From the NCBI GenBank assembly GCA_002368545.1, contig MTSC01000007.1:372001-436000 (forward strand): a DNA stretch of 64,000 nucleotides. The letters are read 5' to 3'. This document shows, piece by piece, positions 34,419 through 46,657 of this stretch. Position 1 is the first letter of the stretch, and each line of letters opens with the position of its first letter. The notes under the pieces were generated by a model. It made no database searches and was not told where the DNA came from. It saw nothing but the letters and a program-made list of their open reading frames with translations. Source of the DNA: Ramichloridium luteum. Lineage: Eukaryota > Ascomycota > Dothideomycetes > Mycosphaerellales > Dissoconiaceae. A program made the position numbers and the translations under genes.

Positions 34419-37400
34419 GGATCAACTAAGTTCTTCCACGTCCTTCGCAATGTATCAGCACGGTCACCGAGAAGGATTGCAGACGGATGATTGAGATCGC
34501 ATAAGATGTCTGGAAGGGTGTGTAATGGAGGGGAGGGGGAAAAGGTTGTTGCGTAAGGGTTCAAGGTGGATTAGGTATCATTTGCGTAGGGCATTGGTAA
34601 GGACGGAATTAAAATGCGGCGGCAGATCATCTGGCATGCAGCGGGAGCCGAATGGGTCCTGTCCTGTAGGGTGGAGAGCGAGGCGCAGGCGCAGCGCAAG
34701 TGGGGAATTGCGCTGTCGGCAGTGGTCTGGACAGGCATCGGCAATCCGGAAAAACGCAGCTATCAGATCGAAATCGAGCCGTTGCGACGTAGCCCCGCCA
34801 GGCTTTCCCGCGGGCCCCAGCGGACTTGTCGCTTTCGCGCTGCGAACGTCCTCGTCGTTCTCGTTGCACAGTCGTGGTCTCTTATCCTTCCGTATGTTCA
34901 CGTAGACATTCGATGCTGGCTCGCGTCGGCTAGGTACATCGAAGGCTTCAGGGATCTCACGCATTTGCCGGGCGCGCGACCTGCAGCGTGGGACCATAGG
35001 AATCGTCTACTGGGCTGGCGGGGGAAAGATAGACCAGTGGCGTGGAGAGAGATAGCGTTTGTGCGTGGTGCGTGGTGCGTGGTGCGTAGGGTTGAGGGTG
35101 CGTGGGTGGCGGGCGTGCGCGCACATGGGCGAGATCCGCTTCACCGATCACCACGAGGGCTCATTGCATGTCGTTACTCACCTTGTGCAGTAGGATGCGA
35201 CAATGCGACAGCGCCGGCGAAGTGCGCTGCGGATTCAGGGAGAGTGCCGATGTCCTCCGTCAATCCTTTTGCTGCGTGGCGATGTTGGTCCTCGGACGCG
35301 CGACGCTGTGCGAGGGACCGAAATCAGATCTGACGACAGTGGTCGATACCAGGCGCAGGTGCAGGTGGGTCCGTACCCAATCGATGATGATGACACGATG
35401 CGTGCGCTGCAGGTGGATTGCTGGTTGTGGCTGCAGAGTTATCAGATCCGCTGGACGGATTCAGGGAAGGATATGGAAATCCTGCGACCGCACTCGGGAC
35501 TTTAGTTCGGCGCGGATTGGTTGAATACCCACCGAGCAGTTCGCGTCGACTGTGACTAGGTACAGTAGGTTGGTACGAAAGTAGGTAGGTATGGAGTTGA
35601 AAAGTATGGAGGAGGAGGGAAAAAAAAGTTGCTCCTGCAGGGTAATATTTACAGAACTCCCGTCTCTCCCACTGGCTCAATTATGTAAACTCGGATGGGA
35701 GGGCATTGGCACAGGAGCTAGACTTTGGACAAACCGGGTAGGCAGCACAGGAATGGACCACTTTCCGTCCCACAGCAGTCCAGACGGACAGCGAATTCGA
35801 GCAGTCTTGACGGACCCGTTCGCCCACCACCACTGATCTCATCACACATGACGATGGCTCCTGCTCACGCTCAGAGCCACCCGGTTCACGCAACTAAGTA
35901 ATCGTCGCGCGAAAGCTGCGCTTGGAGTGCCACCGCGATGCTTCTAAACGGTCTCGAGGACGACTGGGGTCGGACGTCTTCTCCCTCCGCTTTGTTCTCG
36001 GCTGTCATGAGACCCGCGGTTGACAGGTGCCCGGCGCAATGACACCTCCCTGAAACACCCTGGTGCCGTGTCACGGCAAAGCATCTACCTGGAGGTGAAA
36101 ATGGGAGGCATTGATCTTGGCTTTCACAGCGCATGCTGCTTGCCCAGACGCAGACTACAGCAATGGAGGTCGGGGTGGTGCATAGCGTCATTGGCCCGGT
36201 TTCCGTGCGGCAAAATGACCGCGTACTCGTACCATCAAGGAAAGACGAAACGCGGGAGGGGACCTTGTCTTCTTGAGCGCCACATACCAGGTAGATAGAC
36301 GATACGGTGAACGTGAGTCGCATCATTCTTCATTTAAAACCGATCCTCCACGCTCCTCTCATTTCACATATGCACCGTCGGGTCGGGCGACCGAAGTCAC
36401 AGCATAGGGCTTTCGATCAGATAAAAACATGGGCAGTCGGTCCGCTTCGGCCTTTACAGTGAGAAAGGGGAGATTGCAGGTGGTGTGGAGAAGTGAGCAC
36501 ACAGGCCGTGCACACAGCCTCGCCGTTGACCCGTGCATACCGAGTTGCATCTGATAATCTTTCTCGTGGAACCACCGTTGCCCATCACACCCCTCACCGC
36601 GCGCGCAAGTCAAAAGCCCAGATGTCTCTTACTTTCCAGGCACGCACGCGCATACGAAGATGCCGAGCACCACGTGCGGCGGCAGCGGCATCTTCGTATT
36701 TCTTCGAGGGCGTGGCGGGACTCCTTGCCTCATGCTAGAAACTCGGGAGAGAAGGGGCCAAGGATCTGCCGCGGGAGAAATGCGCATATGCTGTGTAACG
36801 GTGGAATCGGTGCAGGCCACTCACCCGCCGGTTTCGGAGAGTTGTTCGAGGAAAGGGCCGCGCGCTCGGCGTGCATCGTGCAAGCGCGAAACATTCTCCG
36901 CGCTCGCGCTCGCGCCCGCCGCCGATGTCAGCTGGTTTGGCTGGCTGGCTGGCCCTGTGTGATGATTGCAATGCTCCCTCTGATATGGCATGTGAACATG
37001 TCTTGGCCGCCATATGCGAGACGACCAGCATGCCATGATTCCAGGGCTGGGTCCGCTCGTAGCGGCCGGGCGCGCCCTAAAATCTCAATCCTTGGCGTAA
37101 TCTTATCAGATCCTTTGGATCAGCCGCCCCCGGCGCGCTGCGGAGACCTCCCCCGAAACGACGAGAGGCAGCGCCGTCGTGACCAGGCTGCAATGTGCGC
37201 GCCGATCGAACGTTGCCGCGATCGAAGTTGCGGTGTGATTTACTTGACAGTGGTGCACATGCCGTTCTCGTACGTTGTTGATCGTACGATTGATAGACTG
37301 GCAGAGACCAGCCGGGACAACGTGAGGCAGCACTGAACAGAATGGAAAGACAGGGAATGATGTGAAGATTGCTTCTGGTATATAGTGATCTGAGATGAGA

Positions 37401-37623
37401 ATGCGTATGTTTTTGACACGCGAGGTGCGGAAATGTGCAGCTCTATACACACATCCTTGTATGCTAACGCAATGTTGCCTCCCCTTGTTCTTCTTTTTCC
37501 ACCAAAGTCGTACCCGGAGGCTCACGATCGGACCGCCATGGTGGTCAGAAGGCTATGAGTGATTCCCGCCTGTGTACGGGAAAGGGATCGTAGTGACGGT
37601 TCTGCCCGCCTTCTTCTCAAAAT
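34419..37623. other. 3.2-kb gene-poor region
   Basis: Open frames are short or of unnatural composition. Four head-to-tail copies of a GTGCGTG-like heptamer occupy 35061-35088. No RNA gene was recognised. The left end is the promoter of the reductase, the right end the 3' flank of the ABC transporter. Confidence 0.45.
35061..35088. repeat. Heptamer array, four copies
   Basis: GTGCGTG repeated three times and followed by GTGCGTA, a short minisatellite in non-coding DNA. Confidence 0.75.
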
Positions 37624-40071
37624 TTATGACCGCGGCGCAGCTGCATTTCCCGAAGTCGGGACGGCATCCGCGGCCACATCTTCGTGCTCCTCCTCTACCT
37701 CCTCCAATTTCCGCCGTCGGCGTTCCTCTTCGGTCAGTTCCGCCTCTTCGTGTTCCGGCTCGCTGGCCTTGACCGGCGGCTGGCCGCCGTTGATCTGCCA
37801 CTCCATCAACTTGGCGAACGCGCCCTCCTTGTCTGCGGCCAATTCGGCGTACGGTCCCACCTGCGCCACTTGGCCATCGGCGCCGATGCAGATGATGGTG
37901 TCACTGCGCTGAATCGTGCTGAGGCGATGCGCGATGGAGATCGTCGTGTTGCTGCCCTGGAGCAGAGCCTGGAGGGCCTGGTTGACCAAGGTCTCGGATT
38001 CGGCGTCGAGGGCCGATGTGGCTTCGTCGAGGATGAGGATGTCCGGATTTTTGACCAAAGCGCGCGCGATGGCGATGCGCTGCTTCTGGCCGCCGGACAG
38101 TTGAGTTCCGCGTGCACCGACAAAGGTTTCCAATCCGTCAGGCTATGATGGAAGTCAGCTTAGTATCCTTGAGAGAACGAAGAGCAGTGGAAGACTTACG
38201 AAGTCGCTGATGAATTGGCAGTTGGCCTTCCGCGCTGCTGCCACAATCTCACTTCGAGATGCGAGTGGGCGGCCGTAAGAAATGTTCTCAGCAATAGTCC
38301 CAGAAAAGAGGACCGGCTCCTGGCCGACATAGCCAATCTTCCTCCGAAGTTGCTTCGCATTCATGTGCGCGATGTTCTTGCCATTGATGGTGATGGTACC
38401 CGCAGTCGGGTCGTAAAAGCGTAGCAGGAGACTGGCGACTGTCGATTTGCCAGCGCCCGAGGGCGCTACGATCGCGACATTGCTTCCCTGTGGAATAGTG
38501 AAGTTGAGACTCTTGAAAATCTTGACTGCCGGCCGCGTTGGGTAAGAGAATGCAACGTCCTTAAACTCGATTGTGCCGCGGGCACTCTGGACCGGGCTGC
38601 CCTTCGTTGGGCTGATGGTGGGCTCACGGTCTTGCAGCTCGAACAGTCGGCTGGCTGCACCCACGCCTTTCATCAGCTCAGAGTAGAAACTTGACAACCC
38701 AAACAGGCTGCTTCCAGCGTATGCAGTGTACATCATGAATGTGGTGAGGTCGCCCACACTGATCGCTCCAGACCGGACCATTCCACCACCAACGTAGAGC
38801 AAGGCCAAGAAGGTCATATTGCCCATGAAGCCCGAAGCCGAGAAGAACGTGGCAGAAATGAAGGCCTCGGTCTTGCCCAGCGCAAAGATCTTGCGGACTT
38901 GAGTGTTGTATCTGTGCACCTCCTGAATCTCACCAGCAAATGCTTGGCTCGTTCGTACATTGCCAAGACGCTCTTCGGCAATCTTGGTCAATGTGCCTAA
39001 GTTTTTCTGGATCTTTCGGCTCAAGGTCCGGATTGCTCGACCGTACAGGAATGCTCCCAGGGCAACAGGTGGGAAGGCGATGGCAAGAATGCCAGTCAAC
39101 TTCAGACTGACATAGGTCATCAAGGACAGGCCTGCGACGGCCGACACCAGTGAACGTAGTCCATCTGAAACGTTCTGTGTGATACTCTTGCCCACGATGA
39201 TGGTGTCACTTCCCAGTCTGCTGATCAGGTCTCCAACTCGGTTTGCGTCGAAAAACTCGGCGTTCTGTACGAAAGTGCGGCGGAAAAGAGAGCTCCTCAA
39301 CTTCGTGACAACTCGTTCGCCAACAATGCGAAGGAGAATGATCCGTCCATAGTTCGCACATGCGCCAGTCGTCAGGATCGCACCAAGTGCGATGTAAAAG
39401 TGCTCCATCTGAAGTCCAAAAAGTGTTCCAGATTCCTGGGTTGCGGCATCCAAGATCTTGCCGATGCTGAACGGGAGCGCCATGGACACGCTGCTACTGA
39501 TCAACAAAAAGACGAAAGCGAGGCCGAGCGTCTTGACTTCCGGTCGGGCAATCTTGAGCAGCCGGACAATCTCATTCCAGCCACCACTTGTCTTATATTT
39601 CCCATCTTTGTCTGGACTTGAAAGCTTAGCGCTCAAGTTGATCTGCGATGCCTGTGCTGCCCTTTCTGTCTTCTTGAATATCTGCGACTCGTCTTCCTCC
39701 AAGTCTTCGTCAGCAGGATCGGAAGATCGCCTGACACCCTTCAGATACGGCGCCTCCTGAGTACCCTGGCGCGCCACGTTCGTCTCTCGCTTCTGCGCCG
39801 ATTGTTGAAGACGTCGACATTGTACTAAAGCTGTAATTGATGGACGAAGCTTCTCGGGAGACAGCTTCGGCTCTGGCCGCACTGACAGGTATCTCGTTTG
39901 GCGAAGGATTGTCAGATGTGCTCTTTGCTGCCTCGGAAGCTTCGATGGAAGGTTCACTGCTGTGCGATCTTGTTGGCCCAAGAAGCCCGGTATTCTGGTC
40001 GTGAAAAGTGCGCCATTTCCAAGACTATCCCAGGCTCGAAGCACTGGTGCACCAGATCCACGCAGCACCAT
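37624..40071 (-). CDS. MDL1: Mitochondrial ABC half-transporter, MDL1-like
   Basis: Two exons, 40071-38200 and 38142-37624, joined by a 57-nt intron, 796 residues. In yeast Mdl1 sits in the inner mitochondrial membrane and exports peptides made by matrix proteases. The ATG at 40071 opens a basic presequence-like N-terminus of about 150 residues without membrane segments. A six-helix ABC membrane domain follows (FFDANRVGDLISRLGSDT is the typical intracellular loop). The nucleotide-binding domain has Walker A APSGAGKST, Q-loop VGQEPVLFSG, signature LSGGQ, Walker B ILILDEATSALD and the SIAHRLS His. The intron falls between Q-loop and signature. The tail is Glu/Arg-rich. MDL2 or a close paralogue is an alternative. 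Confidence 0.92.
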
Positions 40072-40712
40072 TATGAAAGACTTCCCAGCTCTTGAATCAC
40101 CATAAGCGAGGAGCGAAACAATTTTCAATCACCGCGTTGCTCTCTGATTGCTCATCTTCCTTCTCGTATAGGCTGTGAACTGCGGAGTTCTTTGAAGGTT
40201 CGGCCTTTATGCCGCCTGCCTGCGGATGATTATCAACAGAGATTGGCGCTTGTTGCCGATTTGAATGCGACCCTAATTAATTCACTGAGATGTGCCTTCG
40301 CAAGGGGATTGGAGGTGGCTTCTTGCGAGCAGCGAAACCGGAGAGCCTTCACTTTCTGCGAAGCTGCAACCCTATGATGAGCCGCCAGTCATGAATGGCT
40401 GAGAAATGACTTCACCTCGGCCCGGCACGAGGCGTAAGCCAAGCACAGCGTGGGAGCCCCTGCAGCAAATATACATCCTCAGGCACAGAGCTACACGTGA
40501 CACTAGCCCTTCATACATTGATCTTATTATAATAGTTAGACAGGAATCAGGAAATGATCGTAAGTGGAATGTTTCATTATTTTGATAACTCTGCAAGCCA
40601 TCACATCAAGCCTTGACAGCTACATGTCATGTCTTTCAGCAGAATGATCCATGACTGCCCGTGGTCCAGGAAGCCGATCTACTTGTACAGCTCATCACTG
40701 AAAGTGACGCAA
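40072..40712. other. Intergenic region
   Basis: Lies between the ABC transporter start and the clathrin light chain stop. An ATG just upstream at about 40104 (minus strand) opens a 10-codon frame, a possible uORF of the transporter mRNA. Otherwise nothing recognised. Confidence 0.45.
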
Positions 40713-41511
40713 CTAGTATCCTGTCGCACCCGGTGCCTTCTCGTCTTTCCTCAAGCTGAGGAGGATCTCTCGCATCTTGGCTTTGCCGCTGCCTGCAGCT
40801 CCACCAGACGTGCCCTTTCCACTCAAATCAATCAACTTCGCGCTCCGCTCCCAGCTAGTGCCTCCGCTCGTGGTGTCCTCCCGGTTCTTGAGAAACTCCT
40901 CCGCTTCCTTCCGCGTCTGCGCGATCTGCTTGTCCTTGCGGTTGTTGTAGTTCTCGTAAAATTCATCAATGGCCTCTTGCGCCGCCTTGATCGTCTCGGC
41001 CTTCTTCCCAGCAGACACTTCATCACGGTGTTGAACCTGGAGATCTCGGCGCTCCCGCCACTCTTTGAGAACCTCGGGTTCGGGCTCGTATGTGTCGTCA
41101 TGGCTTGATGCCTCGGGCGCACGGTATGGAAGGGTTGAGCCGGTGATGGTGCCGCCTGGCGCAACGCCCTCGTTGGCAGTGTCGACCGCAGGGAATGAAG
41201 ATTCGAAGTCGCCTAGAGCTCCATTTGATGCGCTGTGGCCTCCGCCACCGAGCAAGTCGTCGTCACCGTCGTCGTCGGCGACTGTCGCAGCATTGGCATC
41301 TGAGGAGCTGACGAACTGCTCAGCATCATCACCGAGAGCGGCGCGCTCCCGAGCAAGGAAATCGGATGGTGCGTCTGCATCCAGCGCACCCGTCGATCCC
41401 GAGACTTGTGTTTGCCCTGCAATATGTTAAAACTGTGTGAGCCTTGCCATTGGTGTGCTGTTGTGACATACCAGCATCAAAGTCATCCAGGGACGGGAAC
41501 CGGTCGGCCAT
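40713..41511 (-). CDS. CLC1: Clathrin light chain
   Basis: Two exons, 41511-41472 and 41416-40713, 247 residues. It binds the clathrin heavy-chain hub and tunes coat assembly in endocytosis and Golgi sorting. The N-terminus MADRFPSLDDFDAG is the classical fungal start, split by a 55-nt intron after the Asp-Ala. An acidic, low-complexity stretch with LARERAALGDDAEQF and a DDDGDDDLLGG cluster follows. The heavy-chain-binding coiled coil starts at about 135 (EVLKEWRERRDLQVQHRDE), runs through AIDEFYENYN, and ends in KMREILLSLRKDEKAPG. Length is usual for ascomycetes. Confidence 0.95.
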
Positions 41512-41926
41512 GGTTTGTGACGCTTGCGAATAGTTTCAGATGTTTCGTTTCTGCTCCGGATAGCGCTGCGATAGTCGATCTTGTAGGATCTGAGCTTTTG
41601 CAGCAGTAGAATATGTGTACTGTAAGCTGGAGTAGTGAATGTTAACCGTGCCCGTGAATGCATGTGCTTTGGGCGATGACGCGGAACGTCCCGTCCCCTG
41701 ACGTTCACAGCCGCCACGTTGCGCGGACGCGCCGCTCGCCCTATCAGATAATTTACACCTGTTTCCATGGCGCTCGAAAAACATAACTTCTGGGCACACA
41801 TTGTTGGACCACTACCTAATCAACATACTGTGAATAGCGATGCATCCGATCATCTCTCATTACAAGCAGGTAATTGGGGCTCAAATGGGTTTGCGCCACA
41901 ATGCCTTCCTTTCATTCAGCCACCTG
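41512..41926. other. Intergenic region
   Basis: Promoter of clathrin light chain and 3' flank of the P450. No coding signal seen. Confidence 0.5.
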
Positions 41927-43486
41927 TCATGGCTTGAGTGAAATCCGGCAGCCATTTTTGCTATTGAAGCACATCAAGATCCCCTCGACATAACGATGGC
42001 ATGGATCTTTGTTCTCAATAGAACCAAACTTTCTTACCATCCTATAAAGTAGGTACACGCATTGTGACATGACCTGCTGATTCGCCGGGCACATTCGGGG
42101 TCCTCCAGAGAATGGAGAGAATTCCCAGCCGAGAGATCGACGTCCTTCGAATCGGGATGGCCGGAATGCTTCCACGTCGTCTCCCCAAATTTTGGGATCA
42201 CGGCTGCTCGGGAATTTATCAACCCAGACAAGTGTGCCTTTAGGCACGAATGCTGGCGCAGATCCGTCCAAGCCGCCGCCTCTGGGAAGCACAGTGTCGC
42301 GGGCTGCAAGACGACGGTTTCGCGTGACAGGGCTGTGCAATCTAAATGTTTCCAGGACAGTGTTCCGCAACAGCGGTAAGCGTTTGAGTGTTTCAGGGGT
42401 GATGGGTTCCTCGTCGTCCAGCGTCGCTGCTTCTTTGCGGAGCTCCGCCCACACATCCGGATTTCGTGCAAGCAGGAAAAGAATATTCGAAAACGCCACG
42501 GCTGGTGTCTCACGTGCCAGCGAGAAGATGCTCAACAATTGAGATCGAAGCGCTATTGGGTCGGCGATTTCTTTTGACATGCCTTCAATCAGGATGTATC
42601 GTCTGCGAGCGTCCGATATCGGCTTTTCCGCATTGCTTGCACTGCGGTGACGTTTGATACAGTTGTCAATGAAGTCGTGGACGACTTTGCAATCTGTCAT
42701 CCACTTTTCATCACGTGTAAATGCCAGCTGGACTTGATTATAGAGGCCTGTGACGCGTACACGCTTGCCAGCACCTGCTGTCGCTCGATCGAACGCAGAG
42801 ATGAAGTCCTCGGACTTCGATGTCGAGTTTTCGAGGCAGCCGATCGAGGTTCCAAAAATGAAGTCTGTAGCACTGTCAAGGAACTAGGCCGCCGGGAGTT
42901 AGAACTACGAGCATTTCAGAGGCTTCGGGTATCTCACCAGCTTTCGAACCAGAGGCTGGGCATCGAATTCGCTCCCGTCCTTTGGAAGCAAGCGCATCCA
43001 GCGATCTACGAAGACCTTGAAATGGCTGATGTCGCTCAGTTCCGCTCGCTTGAACAACGGATTGACCATGTCTCGTGTACGCCGCCAAGCAGCTCCGTTC
43101 TGTTGAAGGATGCCCACACCAAAGAAACCTTGTGCTGCTCGACGATCCTCTTTGACCCAGTCATCCAATCTTGTGGCAAGCGCTTGCTGGTTGAGCGGCT
43201 CTTTGGAGTGGATGACATTCTCTTCCAGAGTGTGTAAGAGATACGTCGATGAGCCACATCTCTCGTATCTCTCCCGAGCAAAGTCGTTCAGACGCCCGTC
43301 TAGGATGGCTTGTCTCTGTTCACGGTCATAGTCTTGCCCAAATGGCTCACTTGCGGGATATTTCACGATCGGTTGGCAACCGGACTTCTTGATGATTTGG
43401 CTGCGGTGCCATCGTGTGAGAAGGATTTTTATAATGTAGCCGGTAATGATAGCGACCAGTGCAAACAGTGAGGATGGAATCTGCAT
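41927..43486 (-). CDS. Cytochrome P450, CYP52-like
   Basis: Two exons, 43486-42938 and 42883-41927, 501 residues. An N-terminal membrane anchor (MQIPSSLFALVAIITGYII) targets it to the ER. CYP52-type features: a CQPIVKYPA segment after the anchor, FFGVGILQQNGAAWRRTRDM in the C-helix region, and DFIFGTSIGCL. The I-helix reads LARETPAV rather than the usual AGRDTT. The ExxR motif is ETFR, and the heme loop is FSGGPRMCPANQQ with the ligand Cys. CYP52 enzymes hydroxylate alkanes and fatty acids at the terminal carbon; related families tailor secondary metabolites, so the substrate is open. It is divergent from the small secreted-peptide gene. Confidence 0.9.
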
Positions 43487-44577
43487 CTTGATGGTCAAGC
43501 TCTAGAAGCCAAAAGGCTACGCTCCATATGGATCCCACCCGAGATTCAAATGTCGGATTAATTGCGCTCATATGCGACTGATCGGCATGGTATAATCTAT
43601 GCGACCTGAGATCCCTACTAGTTGACACGACAAAGAATGTTGCAGCCAAGACAGAAACGCAATGGCGAGATTGAATGGGTCGCTACCGATGTGATCTCGG
43701 TCACGCAAGGGGCTGGTCGTCGCCCCGCCGTTAAGCGGCACAGCAAGCTCAACAGGATCAACCATCATAATTATTGCAGCTGCGCATGCGATTATACACT
43801 CGGTATCCCTTTGCACTTACGTCAATCATTCGTGGAAATCAGTGCCAGTTTTGGAATATGGTGGGAACGTCCTATATCTTCGGAGAATCCTCCTTAGAAA
43901 TCCATGACATGATGACGCCGGTGGAATAGGCTGATCACCTGCCGAGGATATTGGAGTGCGGCGGCGATGATCATTGCGACATGGACATGGACGCTCTGTG
44001 GTAGCACAGTGCGTCCGCTGGGACGAAAGTGCGTTAGCTCATCCTTCAGGATGCGGACAACCACTATCAGCACTATCAGCACTAACAAGGCAGGATCGGC
44101 GTGAACGCTCGGCGACTTCGAAGGATCAGCGGCACAAAGCTTGTGCAAGCTTGGTGCGGCGACAAGCCCTTGAACGTGCTGGATCCACAACATTTGTGTG
44201 TCGTGCTGCGAGGCTAGAGTTCAGCTGCTTCCGCGGTGCATGGCATCGGTCCAAGAGTTGGAAAGGACGGTTCGTGCTTACGGCGCTGACCGCGCAGATC
44301 AATATAGCGGCCTTCGGTTGAGACTCAAATCGCGTTCAACGCGCACTATCATATGATGAGACAGATCTGCGTCGTCCGGCCTTCGATCGCGGGCTTTAGG
44401 CGCCCGAGGCCACCTGCAGCTCGTGGGGGCCGAGCGATATGACGACCATCCAAGTACTTGACATATGTACTGTAAATACCATGAGCATTTGTTGAAAGAG
44501 CTCCGAAGCAGAACCGCAAGACCAGAGCAGAACACCACCTATTTCCATAACTCCAAGAGCCACTAGATTCCGATAAT
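43487..44577. promoter_or_regulatory. Divergent region between P450 and small peptide gene
   Basis: About 1.1 kb that must hold both promoters. A short CACTATCAG duplication lies near 44062. No coding frame is convincing. Confidence 0.4.
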
Positions 44578-44773
44578 ATGAAGCTCATTCTTATCTTCTC
44601 CATCATCGCCTCGCTGGCTTTGGCGGCTCCCGCATCAAGTAATGGTTTCCTTTTGTCTTCTTCTTGACGCCAAACTAACAACCTCTTGCAGTCGATGCTC
44701 GGGACGAGACTATCGAGCACGATGGCGCCACCGACGAGGCTGCTACCATGCCTCTGGTATTCGTCGCCCCATG
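44578..44773 (+). CDS. Small secreted peptide gene, two exons
   Basis: The ATG at 44578 opens a strong signal peptide (MKLILIFSIIASLALAAPAS). The exon ends at 44638, and a 53-nt intron (GTAATG donor, ACTAAC branch, TTGCAG acceptor) leads to exon 2 at 44692. The main frame then reads an acidic propeptide-like DARDETIEHDGATDEAA and ends TMPLVFVAP at 44773, 47 residues in total. A further 52-nt intron starting GTATTC at 44758 and ending at a TAG would keep frame and lead into a Val-Glu repeat ending DVIQ at about 44890. It lies next to a UstYa-like gene, so it is a candidate precursor peptide, but no KR-spaced core repeats are present. Confidence 0.5.
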
Positions 44774-44833
44774 AAGAAGTGTAGCATTCGTTGCAGCAAC
44801 TCGGGTAGCCAATGCAGACAAGGATATACAATG

Positions 44834-44881
44834 TCGAAGTCGAAGTCGAAGTCGAAGTCGAAGTCGAAGTCGAAGTCGAAG
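44834..44881 (+). repeat. Perfect hexanucleotide array (TCGAAG)x8
   Basis: Eight uninterrupted copies of TCGAAG downstream of the small peptide gene. All three forward frames are open through it, encoding Ser-Lys, Arg-Ser or Val-Glu dipeptides. It is either coding in an alternative exon or in the 3' UTR. Confidence 0.95.
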
Positions 44882-44997
44882 ATGTAATTCAGTAGATGTT
44901 TGAGCAGATTAAAACCCGATCGACAACTCTATGCTCATTTCTATGCTCTTATCTCGTACAATATCATCAACCCCATAGCCGGGCTTGTTTTATCTAA

Positions 44998-45892
44998 TCA
45001 CCCGAGCGAGGCCTTCTTCCACGGCTCGCTTCCATCTGGACAAAACTTATATCGGTCCCTCTCCGTCACGTTGGGGTTGTTCTTTTCGTACAGTGGGTGA
45101 TAGCATGCGCTGTGCTCATCAGCCCATGCCCGCAATTTCGACCAGTCGCGACACATTCGTGTCGAGCCAGCTCCGGCAGTGGGGCCAGTCGCATTGGCAC
45201 TGTCGTGGAGGAAGCCGGTATACATGAGGGTGTCATCTGCATCGCACATCACATCTTGTAATAGCAATTCGATGCAATGAATCTGGTGTGTGTGACTCCA
45301 TCGCGGCTCACTACCGTCACGCTGATCATTCGCTGCGTCTCGGAGAAGGTGCTGACTACCATCAGCTGTGTTGCAAGATAACTTTGGAGGTCGTCTCCGA
45401 ACTTACCAAGCAATGGAGCTTGTGGCCGCTGTGTATGATGTACACACCCTTGTTCTTGTCCCAAGGCCATCTCATCGAGCGTTGTAGCCCTTGAGCGTCC
45501 GCATACGAGTCGTCGAGAGCGACAGCAAAGCTGCGTGCCCGAACCAATTCGGAATCCCACGCGGCGTCCTGCACAACCGGATCGGGATCGTTGAAAGCAC
45601 TCATGTCGCGAACGACGTACGGCACATTCCTAACGAGACCAGCTGCCCATGGTTAGCATATTGATCGTTGTTCATCGCTAAGAATCTCACCATTCTTGCT
45701 CGGAGGCTCGTTCGCGAGAGGAGCCTGTGTCGAACGGAACAACGCGAAAATATTCAAACAGATGGAGATCGCGAGGACTATGCCGAGAGTTCGGCCATAG
45801 TCTCGCTTTGGCGCATTGAGATTGAAGCCATGTTTCTCGATATTGTCATCATCTTCACTGCGCAATGTGGTGTATCGCTTGAAGGAAGACAT
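44998..45892 (-). CDS. UstYa-like (DUF3328) oxidase-family protein
   Basis: Three exons, 45892-45691, 45642-45407 and 45351-44998, 263 residues. UstYa-family proteins catalyse oxidative cyclisation of ribosomal peptides (ustiloxin, phomopsin, cyclochlorotine) and also occur in other clusters. Layout fits the family: charged cytosolic N-tail, one membrane segment (TLGIVLAISICLNIFAL), a luminal domain, the first motif HKLHCL at the end of exon 2, the second HQIHCIELLLQDVMCDADDT in exon 3, and a CRDW segment near the end. The last intron was placed so that HCL is followed by HLLRDAAN; an earlier CAG acceptor would break the frame. It is tail-to-tail with the small secreted peptide gene. Confidence 0.85.
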
Positions 45893-46657
45893 GCTGATGT
45901 CCTTGAAGCAGGAGACTAGACACAAGCGGCGTGCGTGAGAGCGAAGACGCGGGATAGTATTGTACGACGAAGTATGCGCATAATGATGATAACTGTGACA
46001 TTTCGTTACATGACAATCCCACCCACGTAGAGCTCCGATCGTAACATACTACGGTGATTTGGAACATTTGAAGCCCCGGCGGCACTATTCGGCATGTGCA
46101 GACTAAAAAGCGCCACGTCTGACTGCATGAGCGTCGGGATCTGCAGTTCTCCACTCGAGCTGAACCCGTCACCAACTCTAATTCAGTGCAATCACAATGT
46201 ACCGCAGAACCAATAGTTAGCCATCGCTCGTGACACCCGGGCGCATACCGTGACTTGTACATACGACGCTCGGAGGCCACCGTGCAGGATGTGCAAGCAG
46301 CATCCAATCGGGCCCCGCTTACCTCTCTTGAGCATGATCGTCCACTGCCGATCAAAGGACCTGCCCATAGTTGGTTGCCCGCCTCGTGTTACTGGCATGG
46401 CTGATCGTGGCACACATGTCTGCCGTAGCCCTGAATCCGAATGACCATTAACTTATTGCATGGGAGGGACTTCCGATAGTCTTCCAATGGCAAGTTGCAC
46501 CGGCACAGCTGAAGGACACCGCACTAGCTGATCACCACGCTGCCAGAACTCTCTGCAAGACTGCCCTCGTGCCCCTTCAACGTAGTTTGAGCCAGGTCTA
46601 TGAACCTTTGCGGCACAGTCGTCTCTCGTCATCTCATGAAGAACCAACTCCCTAAAC
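45893..46657. promoter_or_regulatory. Shared bidirectional promoter region
   Basis: Separates the UstYa-like gene (minus) from the rhodopsin-domain gene (plus), which are head to head. No TATA box or repeated operator was recognised. Confidence 0.4.

Noticed and set aside
44642..44887. Cys/Arg-rich frame ending in Ser-Lys repeats
   Set aside because: It has no ATG in frame with the signal peptide exon; reaching it would need a splice phase not offered by the donors present. Kept only as an alternative frame of the array.
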